From Actinobacteria bacterium HGW-Actinobacteria-6 (GTDB lineage: Bacteria; Actinomycetota; Coriobacteriia; Anaerosomatales; Anaerosomataceae): DNA of 64,000 nucleotides. Numbering within the stretch: the first letter of the stretch is position 1; each line of letters opens with the position of its first letter. A model generated the notes under the pieces. That model had not been told where the DNA came from and made no database searches. It saw nothing but the letters and a program-made list of their open reading frames with translations. The position numbers and the translations under genes were made by a program. The stretch lies in contig PHEU01000021.1 of assembly GCA_002841295.1 (NCBI GenBank), positions 1 to 64,000 on the forward strand. Direction: 5' to 3'. Positions 19,344 through 28,303 of the stretch are shown here, piece after piece.

Positions 19344-19361
19344 ACCGGATTTGACTACCTT
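19333..19361 (+). promoter_or_regulatory. Sigma-70-type promoter of the toxin-antitoxin-like operon
   Basis: TTGACA at 19333-19338 and TACCTT at 19356-19361 are separated by 17 nt. The expected start near 19368 lies just before the GTG at 19378. The -35 lies inside the palindrome. Confidence 0.6.
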
Positions 19362-19377
19362 CATGGAAGGATGCGGC

Positions 19378-19566
19378 GTGTCACGTCGACGGCACTCTGA
19401 CCAGCATATCGAGAACGCACTTCAGTATTGTGAGCGCCATGGCTGGCGTGTGGAGCTGTCAGCCGGACACGCGCATTCCTATGGCACAGAACGGAGGTCG
19501 GGGAGTGATCGCCTACGATTTCACGCTGCGATTCCGCCTCACCGACATCAGCATCGCCATGGATGA
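19378..19566 (+). pseudogene. Truncated small partner gene of a toxin-antitoxin-like pair
   Basis: The GTG at 19378 opens VSRRRHSDQHIENALQYC, continuing to ERHGWRVELSAGHAHSYG. This matches, from memory, the first half of a family of about 75-80 aa proteins normally encoded just before an HTH protein like the next gene. Those proteins continue with a Cys-containing core and a STPRNPxNHARxIRR-like tail. Here that half is missing, and the frame runs into the start of the next gene and ends in unrelated, Arg/His-rich sequence. I read it as a deletion remnant; an alternative start at 19363 is possible. Confidence 0.55.
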
Positions 19567-20065
19567 CCGCGCCGAGCGCTTGTTCGAGGCTGGTTGTGAT
19601 GATGCGCTTGTCGGTACCGGCCGACCAGGAAGGATAGCTCTCGCGTTCACTCGCGGTGCTGCCTCGGCCAGAGAAGCGGTTCTGAGCGCGATGTCAGACG
19701 TTCTTAAGGCCATGCCTGATGCACAGTTGATCGGCGCCTCGCCGGATCTTGTCGGCCTCACGGAGGTAGCTGAAATCATGGGCTTCTCAAGGCAGAACAT
19801 GAGGAAGCTCATCCTCGGCCATGGTGAGCTGTCCCCGGCGTCCGTGCACGAAAGCACGCCGTCGCTGTGGCATCTTGCGGACATGCTGAACTGGCTATCA
19901 GGCAGGGGATATGCGGTTGACCCCACCATCGCGGACGTTGCCCGCATGACGAAGCAGGTGAATATCGCGGTCCAATCTGCATTCGCGGACCCAGGTGCAC
20001 AGCGCGAGATCGCAGAGGCGCTCGACGATCTCGCTGCGGAGTCGCAGGAACTTGGGCTGTACTGA
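19505..20065 (+). CDS. HTH-containing antitoxin-like DNA-binding protein
   Basis: 186 residues from a GTG at 19505 with GGAGG 7 nt upstream. The N-terminal half begins VIAYDFTLRFRLTD and contains LFEAGCDDALVG and PGRIALAFTRGA. A helix-turn-helix follows near residue 85 (LTEVAEIMGFSRQNMRKLI). This arrangement recurs behind a small partner protein in many bacteria as a putative toxin-antitoxin pair (family memory; function not proven to my knowledge). The regulator is intact while the partner looks truncated. The palindrome at 19322-19343 is the likely target of autorepression. Confidence 0.75.
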   Translation: MIAYDFTLRFRLTDISIAMDDRAERLFEAGCDDALVGTGRPGRIALAFTRGAASAREAVLSAMSDVLKAMPDAQLIGASPDLVGLTEVAEIMGFSRQNMRKLILGHGELSPASVHESTPSLWHLADMLNWLSGRGYAVDPTIADVARMTKQVNIAVQSAFADPGAQREIAEALDDLAAESQELGLY

Positions 20066-20193
20066 TGCCGCGGGTTGCCCGCGTGATTGACGCCCGGTCA
20101 ACGCCCGGTTCACTCCTCGGCTAACGCTTGTCCGAGCCTCTTGCGCAGGCCTCTGCCTCATGTCCGAGATACTCCTTAAGTGGGGTCACGGAC

Positions 20194-20214
20194 GGCGCGC
20201 GAGCCTCGCGCGCC
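20194..20214. promoter_or_regulatory. Hairpin just upstream of a membrane-protein gene
   Basis: GGCGCGCGA and TCGCGCGCC are perfect complements with a 3-nt loop, ending about 5 nt before the ribosome site of the gene at 20231. It could act in translation or be a protein-binding site. There is no T-tract, so it is not a classical terminator. Confidence 0.4.
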
Positions 20215-20230
20215 CGGTGGAGGAGGGGTC

Positions 20231-20674
20231 ATGGGAAGGCAGCTTTCGCAGGCACAATCGTACGCGGACAAGGTCATGAAGCTTGTCCCCACGGAGATCG
20301 TGGGGGCCTACATGGTGCTGGGGGGCATCATCGGGTACCCTCCGGGCGCCACGGTGCGCGTTGCCGAGGCAGCGGCGGGAATCACGGATGACGTGCTCAG
20401 GGCGTTTCTCATCCAGTTCACGTTCGCTGTGCTGTTCGTGCTCACGCCGGTGTACTTGCGTAGGGTCGGCAAGGTCGCATCGATCGGGCAGATCGTGCTG
20501 AGCACGGCCACGTTCGTGGTGTGGGTCTACTCGCTTGGCGGGCCGTTCGTGGTGTGGGGCTTCTACTACCCGCTCATGGGCTCGGTCGGGCTGGTGCTGT
20601 GGGCGCTCATCGTGCCGCTGCTGATGGCGTCTCCTGCGAAGGCTAAAGCGAAGGCCGTCGCGGCTGCGGCATAA
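20231..20674 (+). CDS. Four-helix integral membrane protein of unknown function
   Basis: 147 residues starting at ATG 20231 after GGAGGAGGGG. A short cytoplasmic-type N-terminus (MGRQLSQAQSYADKVMKLVP) is followed by about four hydrophobic segments (residues about 22-38, 58-78, 88-108 and 112-135) and an Ala/Lys-rich tail. I recognise no named family. The gene stands alone between a hairpin and a terminator. Confidence 0.7.
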   Translation: MGRQLSQAQSYADKVMKLVPTEIVGAYMVLGGIIGYPPGATVRVAEAAAGITDDVLRAFLIQFTFAVLFVLTPVYLRRVGKVASIGQIVLSTATFVVWVYSLGGPFVVWGFYYPLMGSVGLVLWALIVPLLMASPAKAKAKAVAAAA

Positions 20675-20697
20675 GCGCGGGCTCATAGCGACTGACA

Positions 20698-20726
20698 GGG
20701 GGCGGGCCTTCGGGCTCGCCCTCCTT
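20698..20726 (+). terminator. Terminator-like hairpin with TTCG loop
   Basis: A 9-bp stem (20700-20708 with 20713-20721, one G-T pair) closes a TTCG tetraloop after the membrane-protein gene. The T-tract is short (TCCTT). Confidence 0.6.
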
Positions 20727-20817
20727 ACGCGGTGCGGCCTGCATAGAGTCGCGCCTGCCGGGTTCATGTCAGACCCGGGCGCTAACCTGTAACTACCAAC
20801 CGATAGGGGGAGTCGAG

Positions 20818-21552
20818 ATGGCGCAGAAGAAGTATCACGGCGGGGAAGAGTCGGGGAGCATCCTCATCAACTTCGTGCTCGATAAGTCGGGCTCGATGGA
20901 TTCGATCCGCGATGCGACGATTTCCGGATTCAACGAGTTCAAGAACGATCAGGCGCGCGAGGACGGCGAGGCGTTCTTCACGCTCACGCTCTTCGATACC
21001 GAGTTCAAGACCGTGGTCTCAGCGGTCCCGGTGAACGACGTGTACGACCTCACCCGCGAGACGTATGCGCCGAGCGGGATGACCGCGCTCTACGACGCCA
21101 TCGCACACACCATGAAGCTCACCGACGAGTTCGTTGCGAAGAACCACCCGAAGCAGGTGCTTTTCGTGATCATGACCGACGGGCACGAGAACGCCAGCCG
21201 AGAGATCGACCGCGACCAGCTCTTCGCGATGATCAGCGACCGCCAGGGCAAGGCTGGTTACGAGTTCATCTACCTCGGCGCAAACCAGGACAGCTTCGCG
21301 GTCGGACGCTCGATCGGGCTGCGGCCCGGGCGCACGATCGACTACGCCGCATCGCCCGAAGCCACGCGCAACACGATGCGCTACGTGTCGCACAACGTCC
21401 GCGCGCACCGTCGCATGGCCGAGGCGCAGTCCGAGGCGTTCTTCTCGCCCGAGATGGACGCGCTCGGCGGGATGGACGCAGACGCCTACGCCGCGCTCAG
21501 CGAGGCGGAGCGCGAGGCGATGCGCGAGCGCATACAGAGCAGGCAGGGGTAG
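20818..21552 (+). CDS. von Willebrand factor A domain protein
   Basis: 244 residues. The MIDAS motif DKSGSMDSI (DxSxS) stands near residue 22, followed by GMTALYDAI (the MIDAS threonine) and FVIMTDGHENASRE (MIDAS aspartate). The domain fills most of the protein, and there is no signal peptide or membrane anchor, so it is probably cytoplasmic. The C-terminus is Met/Ala/Glu-rich and helical (ALSEAEREAMRERI). The start has GGGGGAGTCGAG before the ATG. It is alone, with no MoxR ATPase neighbour, so its partner is unknown. Confidence 0.85.
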   Translation: MAQKKYHGGEESGSILINFVLDKSGSMDSIRDATISGFNEFKNDQAREDGEAFFTLTLFDTEFKTVVSAVPVNDVYDLTRETYAPSGMTALYDAIAHTMKLTDEFVAKNHPKQVLFVIMTDGHENASREIDRDQLFAMISDRQGKAGYEFIYLGANQDSFAVGRSIGLRPGRTIDYAASPEATRNTMRYVSHNVRAHRRMAEAQSEAFFSPEMDALGGMDADAYAALSEAEREAMRERIQSRQG

Positions 21553-21609
21553 GGGGAGGTAAACCCCTGCCTGGAGTTGCGGATGCCCCGGGGTCGCTCC
21601 CTGGGGCAT
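21541..21609 (+). terminator. Two consecutive hairpins after the VWA gene
   Basis: The first stem, AGGCAGGGGT with ACCCCTGCCT (perfect 10 bp, 21541-21550 with 21563-21572), overlaps the VWA stop codon. The second, ATGCCCC with GGGGCAT (21583-21589 with 21603-21609), is followed by TTTCG. Together they probably end the transcript. Confidence 0.6.
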
Positions 21610-21768
21610 TTCGCGTCTCACGCCACTGCTGCGGCCGAAGTCAGGAGATGTTAACTGATTCTAACAATTGGTTTCCCGCAAAGACGTTTAATGTTGCCTC
21701 AGTAGTGGGTACACCCGACTATCAGCTCCGGATGAACGGGTTGCTCAGTGCACAAAACTCGCAAGAAC

Positions 21769-22260
21769 ATGACCGGCGCTTCTGCGCACAGAGTGACCGC
21801 GATAGTCCTGGTCTTCCTTGTTGTGATTGTCGTCGTGAGCGTTCTCGTCGCAATCCCCACCTTCCACCAAGCGCTTGGCATCGGCTCCACAGACGCGCTC
21901 GACGAGGGCGTACTCATGCCGAGGATGTCGACGAGCATCGCGAACGGAGCGCCTGTCTACGGGGTGCTCGCGCTTGCGTTCCTTGTGGCGGTGTCAACGG
22001 CGCGCATGCCGCATGCGGCAAAAGTGGCTCCGACCAGCCCTCGTGCGCTCTCTCGATCTTGCGCGGTCCAGCGGCGGCGTTCGCGCATCCGTAGGTCGGC
22101 GTGTGCGACTGACGACGCCGATCATCACTACACCTCCATAGTCACGACCCCGGCCCTTCGGAGCGCGCTTCATTCAGCGCAACCGGAGGGCTTTTCTGTG
22201 TGCACGCTCCGTACGGCTCCATACGGCGAGGAGGGATACCCGGCACAACGGCACAAATGA
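21769..22260 (+). CDS. Uncertain ORF with two hydrophobic segments
   Basis: From ATG 21769 the frame encodes a strongly hydrophobic segment (VTAIVLVFLVVIVVVSVLVA) and a second near residue 70 (VYGVLALAFLVAVS). A C-terminal half of Arg/Ser/His-rich sequence follows and looks less protein-like. No ribosome site is clear. It may be a real small membrane protein whose end is frameshifted, or a fortuitous frame. The surrounding 21610-22305 holds no better gene. Confidence 0.3.
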   Translation: MTGASAHRVTAIVLVFLVVIVVVSVLVAIPTFHQALGIGSTDALDEGVLMPRMSTSIANGAPVYGVLALAFLVAVSTARMPHAAKVAPTSPRALSRSCAVQRRRSRIRRSACATDDADHHYTSIVTTPALRSALHSAQPEGFSVCTLRTAPYGEEGYPAQRHK

Positions 22261-22305
22261 ACCTGCAAAGCGTCTTAGGATCGGGATTCTACTTGGAGAG
22301 GGAGA

Positions 22306-25300
22306 GTGAGATTTGTGAGGCACGTGAGGAGCAAGGTTTCTAGATTCGTTGCCCTGCTCATGACAGGGGCGCTCGTCTTAGGGCCCATACAACCGGCACT
22401 CGGAGCAGCAGCTCCTGCTACGCCGGATTCAACGATGGCCGCGAAGGCCGAGAGCGTTCACGCGAAGATGGATCGCCGCATCTCGCAAGAGGAGCGTGAG
22501 GCGGCTGCTGCACAGCTTGCAGAACTGATGGATTCGACGACCGGCATCGCGCCGGCCGCCGTTGTCGCGGACCCCCCGGGGCCCGGCGGCATACCGGACT
22601 ACTTCAGCTCAACGCCGAACTGGGCGTATTCACCTGAGCTCCGCAAGTTCGTTGACGGACTCCCGGGCGTAGGTCCGGAGAACGCCAACAACCTCGGCCA
22701 GTATCTTTCGGTCGCACACCCCGACACGACCACATATCCGGGTAGCGACTACTACGAGATCGAGCTTCGCCAGTACTCGGAGCAACTTCACTCGGACATG
22801 CCCGCAACGCTCCTTCGCGGCTACGTCCAGGTGAACAAGGGCACCGATGGCAGCGGCAAGAACACGATCGTGCCGGATCCGATCCACTACCTCGGGCCGA
22901 CCATCATGGCCACGAAGGACCGCCCGGTCCGCATCAAGTTCACGAACAAGCTTCCCATCAATGAGGGCGGCGACCTCTTCATCCCGGTCGACAAGTCGTA
23001 CATGGGTGCCGGATATGGTCCGGAAGGCATGATGGAGGGCGACCCGATGTACACCGAGAACCGCGCGGTCGTCCACCTGCACGGTGGCAAGACCGTTTGG
23101 ATCTCTGACGGTACGCCGCATCAGTGGATCACCCCCGCCGGCGAGAACACGCCGTATCCCAAGGGTGTCAGCGTCCAAAACGTTCCTGACATGCCGGATC
23201 CCGGCGACGGTTCCACCACGCTCTTCTATAGCAACCAGCAGAGCGCGCGCATGCTCTGGTATCACGACCACGCATACGGCATCACCCGCCTGAACGTGCT
23301 GGTGGGCATGGCCGCAGGCTATTTCATCACCGATGACGCCGAGAAGGAGCTCATCGACGACGGTCTCGTCCCGACCGACCAGATCCCGCTCATCATCCAG
23401 GACAAGACGTTCGTTGACGCGAGCACGATCGCAACGACCGACCCCACGTGGAACTGGGGCGCAACTCCGGGAACGCCGCATACCGGCGACCTGTGGTTCC
23501 CGCACGTCTACGTCCCTGCGCAGAACCCTGCGATGACCGACGGCGTGAACCCGACCGGTCGCTGGCACTACGGTCCGTGGTTCTGGCCGCCTGCGCAGGT
23601 TGCAAAGGGACCGGTAGCCAACCCGTACTACGATCCTGATGGCTCGACGCCGTGGGAGAACCCCACGATGCCGGGCACACCCGATGATTCAAGCGGTATG
23701 GAAGCGTTCCAGGACACGCCGCTCGTGAACGGCACGGCGTACCCGACGATGAACGTCGACCCCAAGGCGTATCGCATGCGCATCCTGAATGCCGCAAGCG
23801 ACCGCTTCTGGAACCTGCAGATGTACGTTGCCGACCCCGGCACGATTTCGTGCGACGGTCGCCGTAACACCGAGGTCAAGATGCTTCCGGCCGCCAAGAC
23901 GACAGGTTGGCCCGCCGACTGGCCCGTAGATGGCCGAGAAGGTGGCGTTCCTGATCCCAAGACCGCCGGACCTGACTGGATCCAGATAGGTACCGAGGGC
24001 GGCGTTCTGCCCAACGTCGCGGTGATTCCGCAGCAGCCGATCACGTGGGTAACCGACGTCACGCTCTTCAACGCCGGCAACGTCGACAAGGGCTCTTTGA
24101 TCGTTGCCCCCGCCGAGCGCGCCGACGTGATCGTCGACTTCTCCAAGTACGCGGGCAAGACGCTCATCATGTACAACGATGCGCCTGCGGCGTTCCCTGC
24201 CGGAGACCCGCGTTATGACTACTACACCGATAATCCTGACATGACCGATACGGGTGGCCACGCTCCGACGCGCGCTGGCTATGGTCCCAACACCCGCACG
24301 ATCATGCAGATCAAGGTCGCTGCCAAGACCGCGGCACCGGCATTTGATCTCGCAGCGCTTCAGGATGCGTTCACGTCGACCGGAGCGCACGACAGCGTCT
24401 TCGAGTCGTCGCAGAACAAGATCATCGTGCCGAACGACCGCTACAACAGCACGTACGACCAGGTCTTCGTGAAGGATGCGTACGTCCGCATCTTCGAGAC
24501 CAGCTTCAAGTTCAAGAATCTTGACGGCGTCGAGACGACGTTCCCGCTCGAGCCCAAGGCTATCCAGGACGAGCAAGGTGAAACGTTCGACGAGTTCGGC
24601 CGCATGAGCGGCAAACTTGGCCTCGAGCGCCCAACGGGCGTACCGGGCGCGCCGAACTTCATCCTGTACAGCTACATGGACCCGCCAACCGAGGTTGAAG
24701 TGGCAGTGTCTCCCGACATGGTTCCGCTGACGCCGGTGATGGGCGACGGTACGCAGATCTGGAAGATCACGCATAACGGCGTGGACACACACCCGATGCA
24801 CTTCCATCTCTACGACGTACAGCTCATCAACCGTGTTGGCTGGGATGGGTTCATGAGGTATCCCGATGAGAACGAGCTCGGCTGGAAAGACACCGTACGC
24901 GTGAGCCCGCTTGAGGACACCATCGTGGCGCTGCGCCCGGTCGCTCCGACGGCACCGTTCAACGTGCCTGACAGCGTGCGACCGCTCGACCCGACGCAGG
25001 AAATCGGCGGGATGATGATGTTCTCGACGATCGACCCGGTGACGGGCCAACCGTACGACATGCCGATCATGAACGAGGTTCGCAACTTCGGCTGGGAGTA
25101 CGTGTGGCACTGCCACATCCTGAGCCATGAAGAGATGGACATGATGCGACCGGTCACCGTCGAAGTCGCCAGCTTGATGCCGGAGGCTCCGGTTCTCGAC
25201 CCGGCGACCATCGTCTCTCCCGGCACGACCGCGCTCACATGGGTGGATGGCACCCCGGCAGAGCTTGCCTCCACGTGGGGCAACCTGGCCAACGAGATCG

Positions 25301-26943
25301 GCTTCCGCGTTCAGCGCGCGCCGATCGTGGCGAGCGTCGTGGGAGAGTACTCCACCATCGCCACCGCGCTTGCTAACCAGACGAGCTTCAAGGACGACAC
25401 CATCGTTCTCGGCGAGGAGTACAGCTACCAGGTCATCGCATACAACCAAGAGGGGACGGCCACGTCCACTCCCGTTGCGATCGGGCCGATCGTTGATGAC
25501 ACCGCACCGATGACGACTTCGAATGTCGATGGCATGTGGCACCAGCAGCCATTCTCGGTGACGCTTGTCGCAACCGATACGCTCTCCGGTGTCGCTTCGA
25601 CCTCGTACAAGCTCGATGCGGGCGCGACGATGCCCTACTCGGCCTCGTTCGACGTGTCCGGAGAGGGAACGCACACCCTTGAGTTCTGGTCCGAGGACAA
25701 CCTGGGTGCAGTGGAGTCCACCAACACCGCCACGGTGAAGATCGACAACACCGCACCTGTCACGACCGATAACCATCTCGGCTCCTACACCGGCAGCGCG
25801 ACCGTGGCTCTCTCGGCTACCGATCCGCTCTCAGGAGTTGCGAAGACGTACTACAAGCTCGATGGCGGTGCGACGGTTGCCGGTGCCTCGGTGAAGACAT
25901 CGACGCAGGGCTCCCACTCGCTTGAGTACTGGTCCGAAGATGCGGCCGGCAACGTTGAGTCGCCGCACACCATCGGTTTTGCGGTGCTCCCGGCGAACGC
26001 CACGTACATGCCGCTCGAAGGCCCTAACCGCCTGCAGACCGCGCTTGAGATCTCACGCGCGACGTTCCCGCTGAACTCAGTGGACACGGTCGTCATCGCT
26101 AGCAGCGACGCATGGCCCGACGCACTCGTCGGTGCCTCGCTCGCGGGCGCATACCAGTCGCCGATCCTGCTCACCAGTCCCACGATGCTCTCATCAGGCC
26201 TCTCGACCGAGATCACGCGACTTGGTGCAAGCAAGGCGGTCATCCTCGGCAGCACGGCGTCCGTTGGGACGGCAGCCGAGAACTCGCTCAAGACCCTTCT
26301 GGGCGCGAGCAACGTCACGCGCATCGGTGGCGTGGACCGCTACGACACCGCCAGGCTCGTTGCTGCCGAGACGGTCAAGTTCTTTGACTGCAACTTCGAC
26401 GGCACGGCCATCGTGACGACCGGTCTCAACTTCCCCGACGCGCTTGCGGCAGGTCCGCTCGCCTCGGCAAAGGGATGGCCGATCTATCTCGTGAGGCCCA
26501 CCGGCATTGGTGCGGCGAACGCTGCCGCGATGAACGCCGCCGGAGTCACGAAGGCGCTCGTGCTTGGCAGCACGGCCGCGGCACCGGCCTCGGTGACGAG
26601 TGACATCACCAGCATGGTGGGCGCCACGGTCACGCGGCTTGAGGGCCCCAACCGCTACGCCACTGCAGTCAAGATCGCCGAGTACGGCGTCGCGAATGCA
26701 GGGCTCAAGTGGGACGGCGTGGCGATCGCCACGGGCCAGAACTTCCCCGACGGTCTCGCGGCTGGCGCGGCACAGGGCTACAACCGCTCCGTGCTGTTGC
26801 TGACGCCGACGAACTGGCTGGCTCCTGCAACGCAAGCCGCGCTCCTTGCGCACAAGAACGACATCGTGAAGGTTCGGTTCATTGGCTCCGACGCGGCCGT
26901 GAGTGCCGTCGTCCGGACGGCGGTAGCCGCACAGCTCAACTAG
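22306..26943 (+). CDS. Secreted multicopper oxidase with Ig-like domains and three CWB2 cell-wall repeats
   Basis: 1545 residues with a signal peptide (cleavage near residue 34, after LGPIQPALGA). Copper-site blocks are HLHGGKTVWISDGTPHQW and WYHDHAYGI near 255-325, HPMHFHLYDVQL near 830, and WHCHILSHEEMDMM near 938; together they supply the type 1, 2 and 3 copper ligands. An FnIII-like segment follows (about 970-1065), then two repeats of the type DTLSGVASTSYKLDAG / DPLSGVAKTYYKLDGG. Three CWB2 repeats end the protein (LEGPNRLQTALEISR, IGGVDRYDTARLVA, LEGPNRYATAVKIAE). It is therefore probably a wall-attached oxidase. Multicopper oxidases oxidise metal ions or phenolic compounds with O2; the substrate is not clear. 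GTG start after GGAGAGGGAGA; a terminator follows. Confidence 0.92.
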   Translation: MRFVRHVRSKVSRFVALLMTGALVLGPIQPALGAAAPATPDSTMAAKAESVHAKMDRRISQEEREAAAAQLAELMDSTTGIAPAAVVADPPGPGGIPDYFSSTPNWAYSPELRKFVDGLPGVGPENANNLGQYLSVAHPDTTTYPGSDYYEIELRQYSEQLHSDMPATLLRGYVQVNKGTDGSGKNTIVPDPIHYLGPTIMATKDRPVRIKFTNKLPINEGGDLFIPVDKSYMGAGYGPEGMMEGDPMYTENRAVVHLHGGKTVWISDGTPHQWITPAGENTPYPKGVSVQNVPDMPDPGDGSTTLFYSNQQSARMLWYHDHAYGITRLNVLVGMAAGYFITDDAEKELIDDGLVPTDQIPLIIQDKTFVDASTIATTDPTWNWGATPGTPHTGDLWFPHVYVPAQNPAMTDGVNPTGRWHYGPWFWPPAQVAKGPVANPYYDPDGSTPWENPTMPGTPDDSSGMEAFQDTPLVNGTAYPTMNVDPKAYRMRILNAASDRFWNLQMYVADPGTISCDGRRNTEVKMLPAAKTTGWPADWPVDGREGGVPDPKTAGPDWIQIGTEGGVLPNVAVIPQQPITWVTDVTLFNAGNVDKGSLIVAPAERADVIVDFSKYAGKTLIMYNDAPAAFPAGDPRYDYYTDNPDMTDTGGHAPTRAGYGPNTRTIMQIKVAAKTAAPAFDLAALQDAFTSTGAHDSVFESSQNKIIVPNDRYNSTYDQVFVKDAYVRIFETSFKFKNLDGVETTFPLEPKAIQDEQGETFDEFGRMSGKLGLERPTGVPGAPNFILYSYMDPPTEVEVAVSPDMVPLTPVMGDGTQIWKITHNGVDTHPMHFHLYDVQLINRVGWDGFMRYPDENELGWKDTVRVSPLEDTIVALRPVAPTAPFNVPDSVRPLDPTQEIGGMMMFSTIDPVTGQPYDMPIMNEVRNFGWEYVWHCHILSHEEMDMMRPVTVEVASLMPEAPVLDPATIVSPGTTALTWVDGTPAELASTWGNLANEIGFRVQRAPIVASVVGEYSTIATALANQTSFKDDTIVLGEEYSYQVIAYNQEGTATSTPVAIGPIVDDTAPMTTSNVDGMWHQQPFSVTLVATDTLSGVASTSYKLDAGATMPYSASFDVSGEGTHTLEFWSEDNLGAVESTNTATVKIDNTAPVTTDNHLGSYTGSATVALSATDPLSGVAKTYYKLDGGATVAGASVKTSTQGSHSLEYWSEDAAGNVESPHTIGFAVLPANATYMPLEGPNRLQTALEISRATFPLNSVDTVVIASSDAWPDALVGASLAGAYQSPILLTSPTMLSSGLSTEITRLGASKAVILGSTASVGTAAENSLKTLLGASNVTRIGGVDRYDTARLVAAETVKFFDCNFDGTAIVTTGLNFPDALAAGPLASAKGWPIYLVRPTGIGAANAAAMNAAGVTKALVLGSTAAAPASVTSDITSMVGATVTRLEGPNRYATAVKIAEYGVANAGLKWDGVAIATGQNFPDGLAAGAAQGYNRSVLLLTPTNWLAPATQAALLAHKNDIVKVRFIGSDAAVSAVVRTAVAAQLN

Positions 26944-26961
26944 TATCACCAGCACGCACGA

Positions 26962-26996
26962 GGGCCCGCGGGGGAGTCATCCTCCGCGGGCCCTTT
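26962..26996 (+). terminator. Strong terminator after the multicopper oxidase gene
   Basis: A perfect 10-bp stem GGGCCCGCGG / CCGCGGGCCC (26962-26971 with 26984-26993) is followed by TTT. Because the next gene ends convergently at 27015 it may serve both strands. Confidence 0.85.
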
Positions 26997-27014
26997 CGTG
27001 TGGAGCCGGCCGTG

Positions 27015-27575
27015 CTATGCGCCGATGACCCACTCGGCGGCGATCGTTTCGCCCATGAGCGGCAGCTTCTCGTACACGGCAGGGCCGCGCATCCGGAAGC
27101 CCGAGCGATCCAGCAGACCAAGCAGCTCCTCGGCGCTCATGCCGTGACCGGTCGGCTCGCGTATGAAGAGCCGTCCTCCCGGCGCGAGCGACTCCGCGAT
27201 ATTGCCGAGAGCCGCATCGCGCTGCTCGCCAGCGATGTCATGGAGCACGAAATGCAGAGTCGCCGCATCGAACGCCCCGGCGCGCTTCCAGCGCGTGATA
27301 TCGCCGATGGTGAACTCGGCGCGGTCGTAGCCGGTCAGCCGCTTGCGCGCGATGGCGAGCCAGCGCGCGTCGACGTCCAGGCAGGTGAGCGAGCCGGCGG
27401 GCAACGCCGCCGCGATGTGTCGCACGCACGCGCCCGCGCCGCAACCGACGTCGAGTACGCGCTCGGTGCCCGTGAGGCCGAGGCCCCGCACCCAGCGCCG
27501 GTACACACCGGCGCCGAGGCGGTTGCCGAGAAGCGCTTCGAGCGCTACCTCAAGACGGGGGAGCGAGCTGCTCAT
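27015..27575 (-). CDS. SAM-dependent methyltransferase (class I)
   Basis: 186 residues with the AdoMet-binding motif I RVLDVGCGAGACVRHIA near residue 40, the acidic end of the second strand (LTCLDVDARWLAIARKRL) and motif DAATLHFVLHDI near 107. The substrate is unknown. The start codon overlaps the stop of the upstream membrane methyltransferase gene (ATGA), so both are made from one transcript under the TetR-controlled divergent promoter. Confidence 0.85.
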   Translation of the reverse strand: MSSSLPRLEVALEALLGNRLGAGVYRRWVRGLGLTGTERVLDVGCGAGACVRHIAAALPAGSLTCLDVDARWLAIARKRLTGYDRAEFTIGDITRWKRAGAFDAATLHFVLHDIAGEQRDAALGNIAESLAPGGRLFIREPTGHGMSAEELLGLLDRSGFRMRGPAVYEKLPLMGETIAAEWVIGA

Positions 27576-28246
27576 GCGCGCGAATCCGCAGCCCGGCGGG
27601 GCATCTCGGCAGCGCGTGCGGCACGCGAGAAGACCTTCGTCGGCAAGAACATACCGGTGCGAGCAACGTACTCGTCATACGCGCGGCCAAACTCGGCACG
27701 CATGTCGGCCTCTTCCCGGCGGGCAAGGCGGAAGTAGATGACGCCGAGGATCGGGAACATCACGAGCATCGGCAGCGTCGCCCACTCAAGCAGCATGCCG
27801 ATCGTGAAGCACGCGAAACCGGTGTACTGCGGGTGGCGGATGAAGCGATAGATGCCGCTCGTGACCAGATGGCCCTCGCCGCGGTCCTTGCTCCAGTAGT
27901 CGCGGTAGATCGCGCGCCAACCCGAGATGATGAGTACTGCGCCAAAGAGGTACAGGAACATCGCGATGTTGGTGCCGAGCAGTCCCACGTAGCCAACGAG
28001 GGTGTGCCCCCACAGAACGCCGTCGGGGAGGTACTGCCCGACTACGCCCGAGATCGCGTACATAGAAAGCGGCACGCCGAACATCTCGACGGCGAGCGCC
28101 ACGACAAACGCCAGGAACGCGCCCTTGGGCTTGACGCCGCTCTTCTTGTAGAACGGGGTGAACAGCAGGAAGACGGCGAAGATGGCGACGAAAATGATTG
28201 CCACCGCCCAGTTCCCAAAGTGCTCCATGACCGGATCGATACTCAT
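27572..28246 (-). CDS. Isoprenylcysteine carboxyl methyltransferase-family membrane protein
   Basis: 224 residues with about five hydrophobic segments and the family signature IYRFIRHPQYTGFACFTIG, then a second motif YFRLARREEADMRAEFG. This family (ICMT/phospholipid methyltransferase-like) includes enzymes that methylate small lipophilic or lipid substrates; many bacterial members are uncharacterised. It is the first gene of a two-gene operon divergent from tetR, so its substrate may relate to the TetR ligand. The leader contains a small hairpin (28265-28282) before AAGGGAG. Confidence 0.82.
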   Translation of the reverse strand: MSIDPVMEHFGNWAVAIIFVAIFAVFLLFTPFYKKSGVKPKGAFLAFVVALAVEMFGVPLSMYAISGVVGQYLPDGVLWGHTLVGYVGLLGTNIAMFLYLFGAVLIISGWRAIYRDYWSKDRGEGHLVTSGIYRFIRHPQYTGFACFTIGMLLEWATLPMLVMFPILGVIYFRLARREEADMRAEFGRAYDEYVARTGMFLPTKVFSRAARAAEMPRRAADSRA

Positions 28247-28303
28247 GGTGAAGCTCCCTTCTCTGCGGGGCTTCGCCCCCGCTGCCGGATTTCTGCCCGG
28301 CTC

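Noticed and set aside
23689-25776. A 695-codon open frame on the minus strand
   Set aside because: It lies fully antisense to the multicopper oxidase, whose copper and CWB2 motifs are certain. The minus-strand product is His/Arg/Asp-biased with no domain, as expected from the complement of a GC-rich gene.
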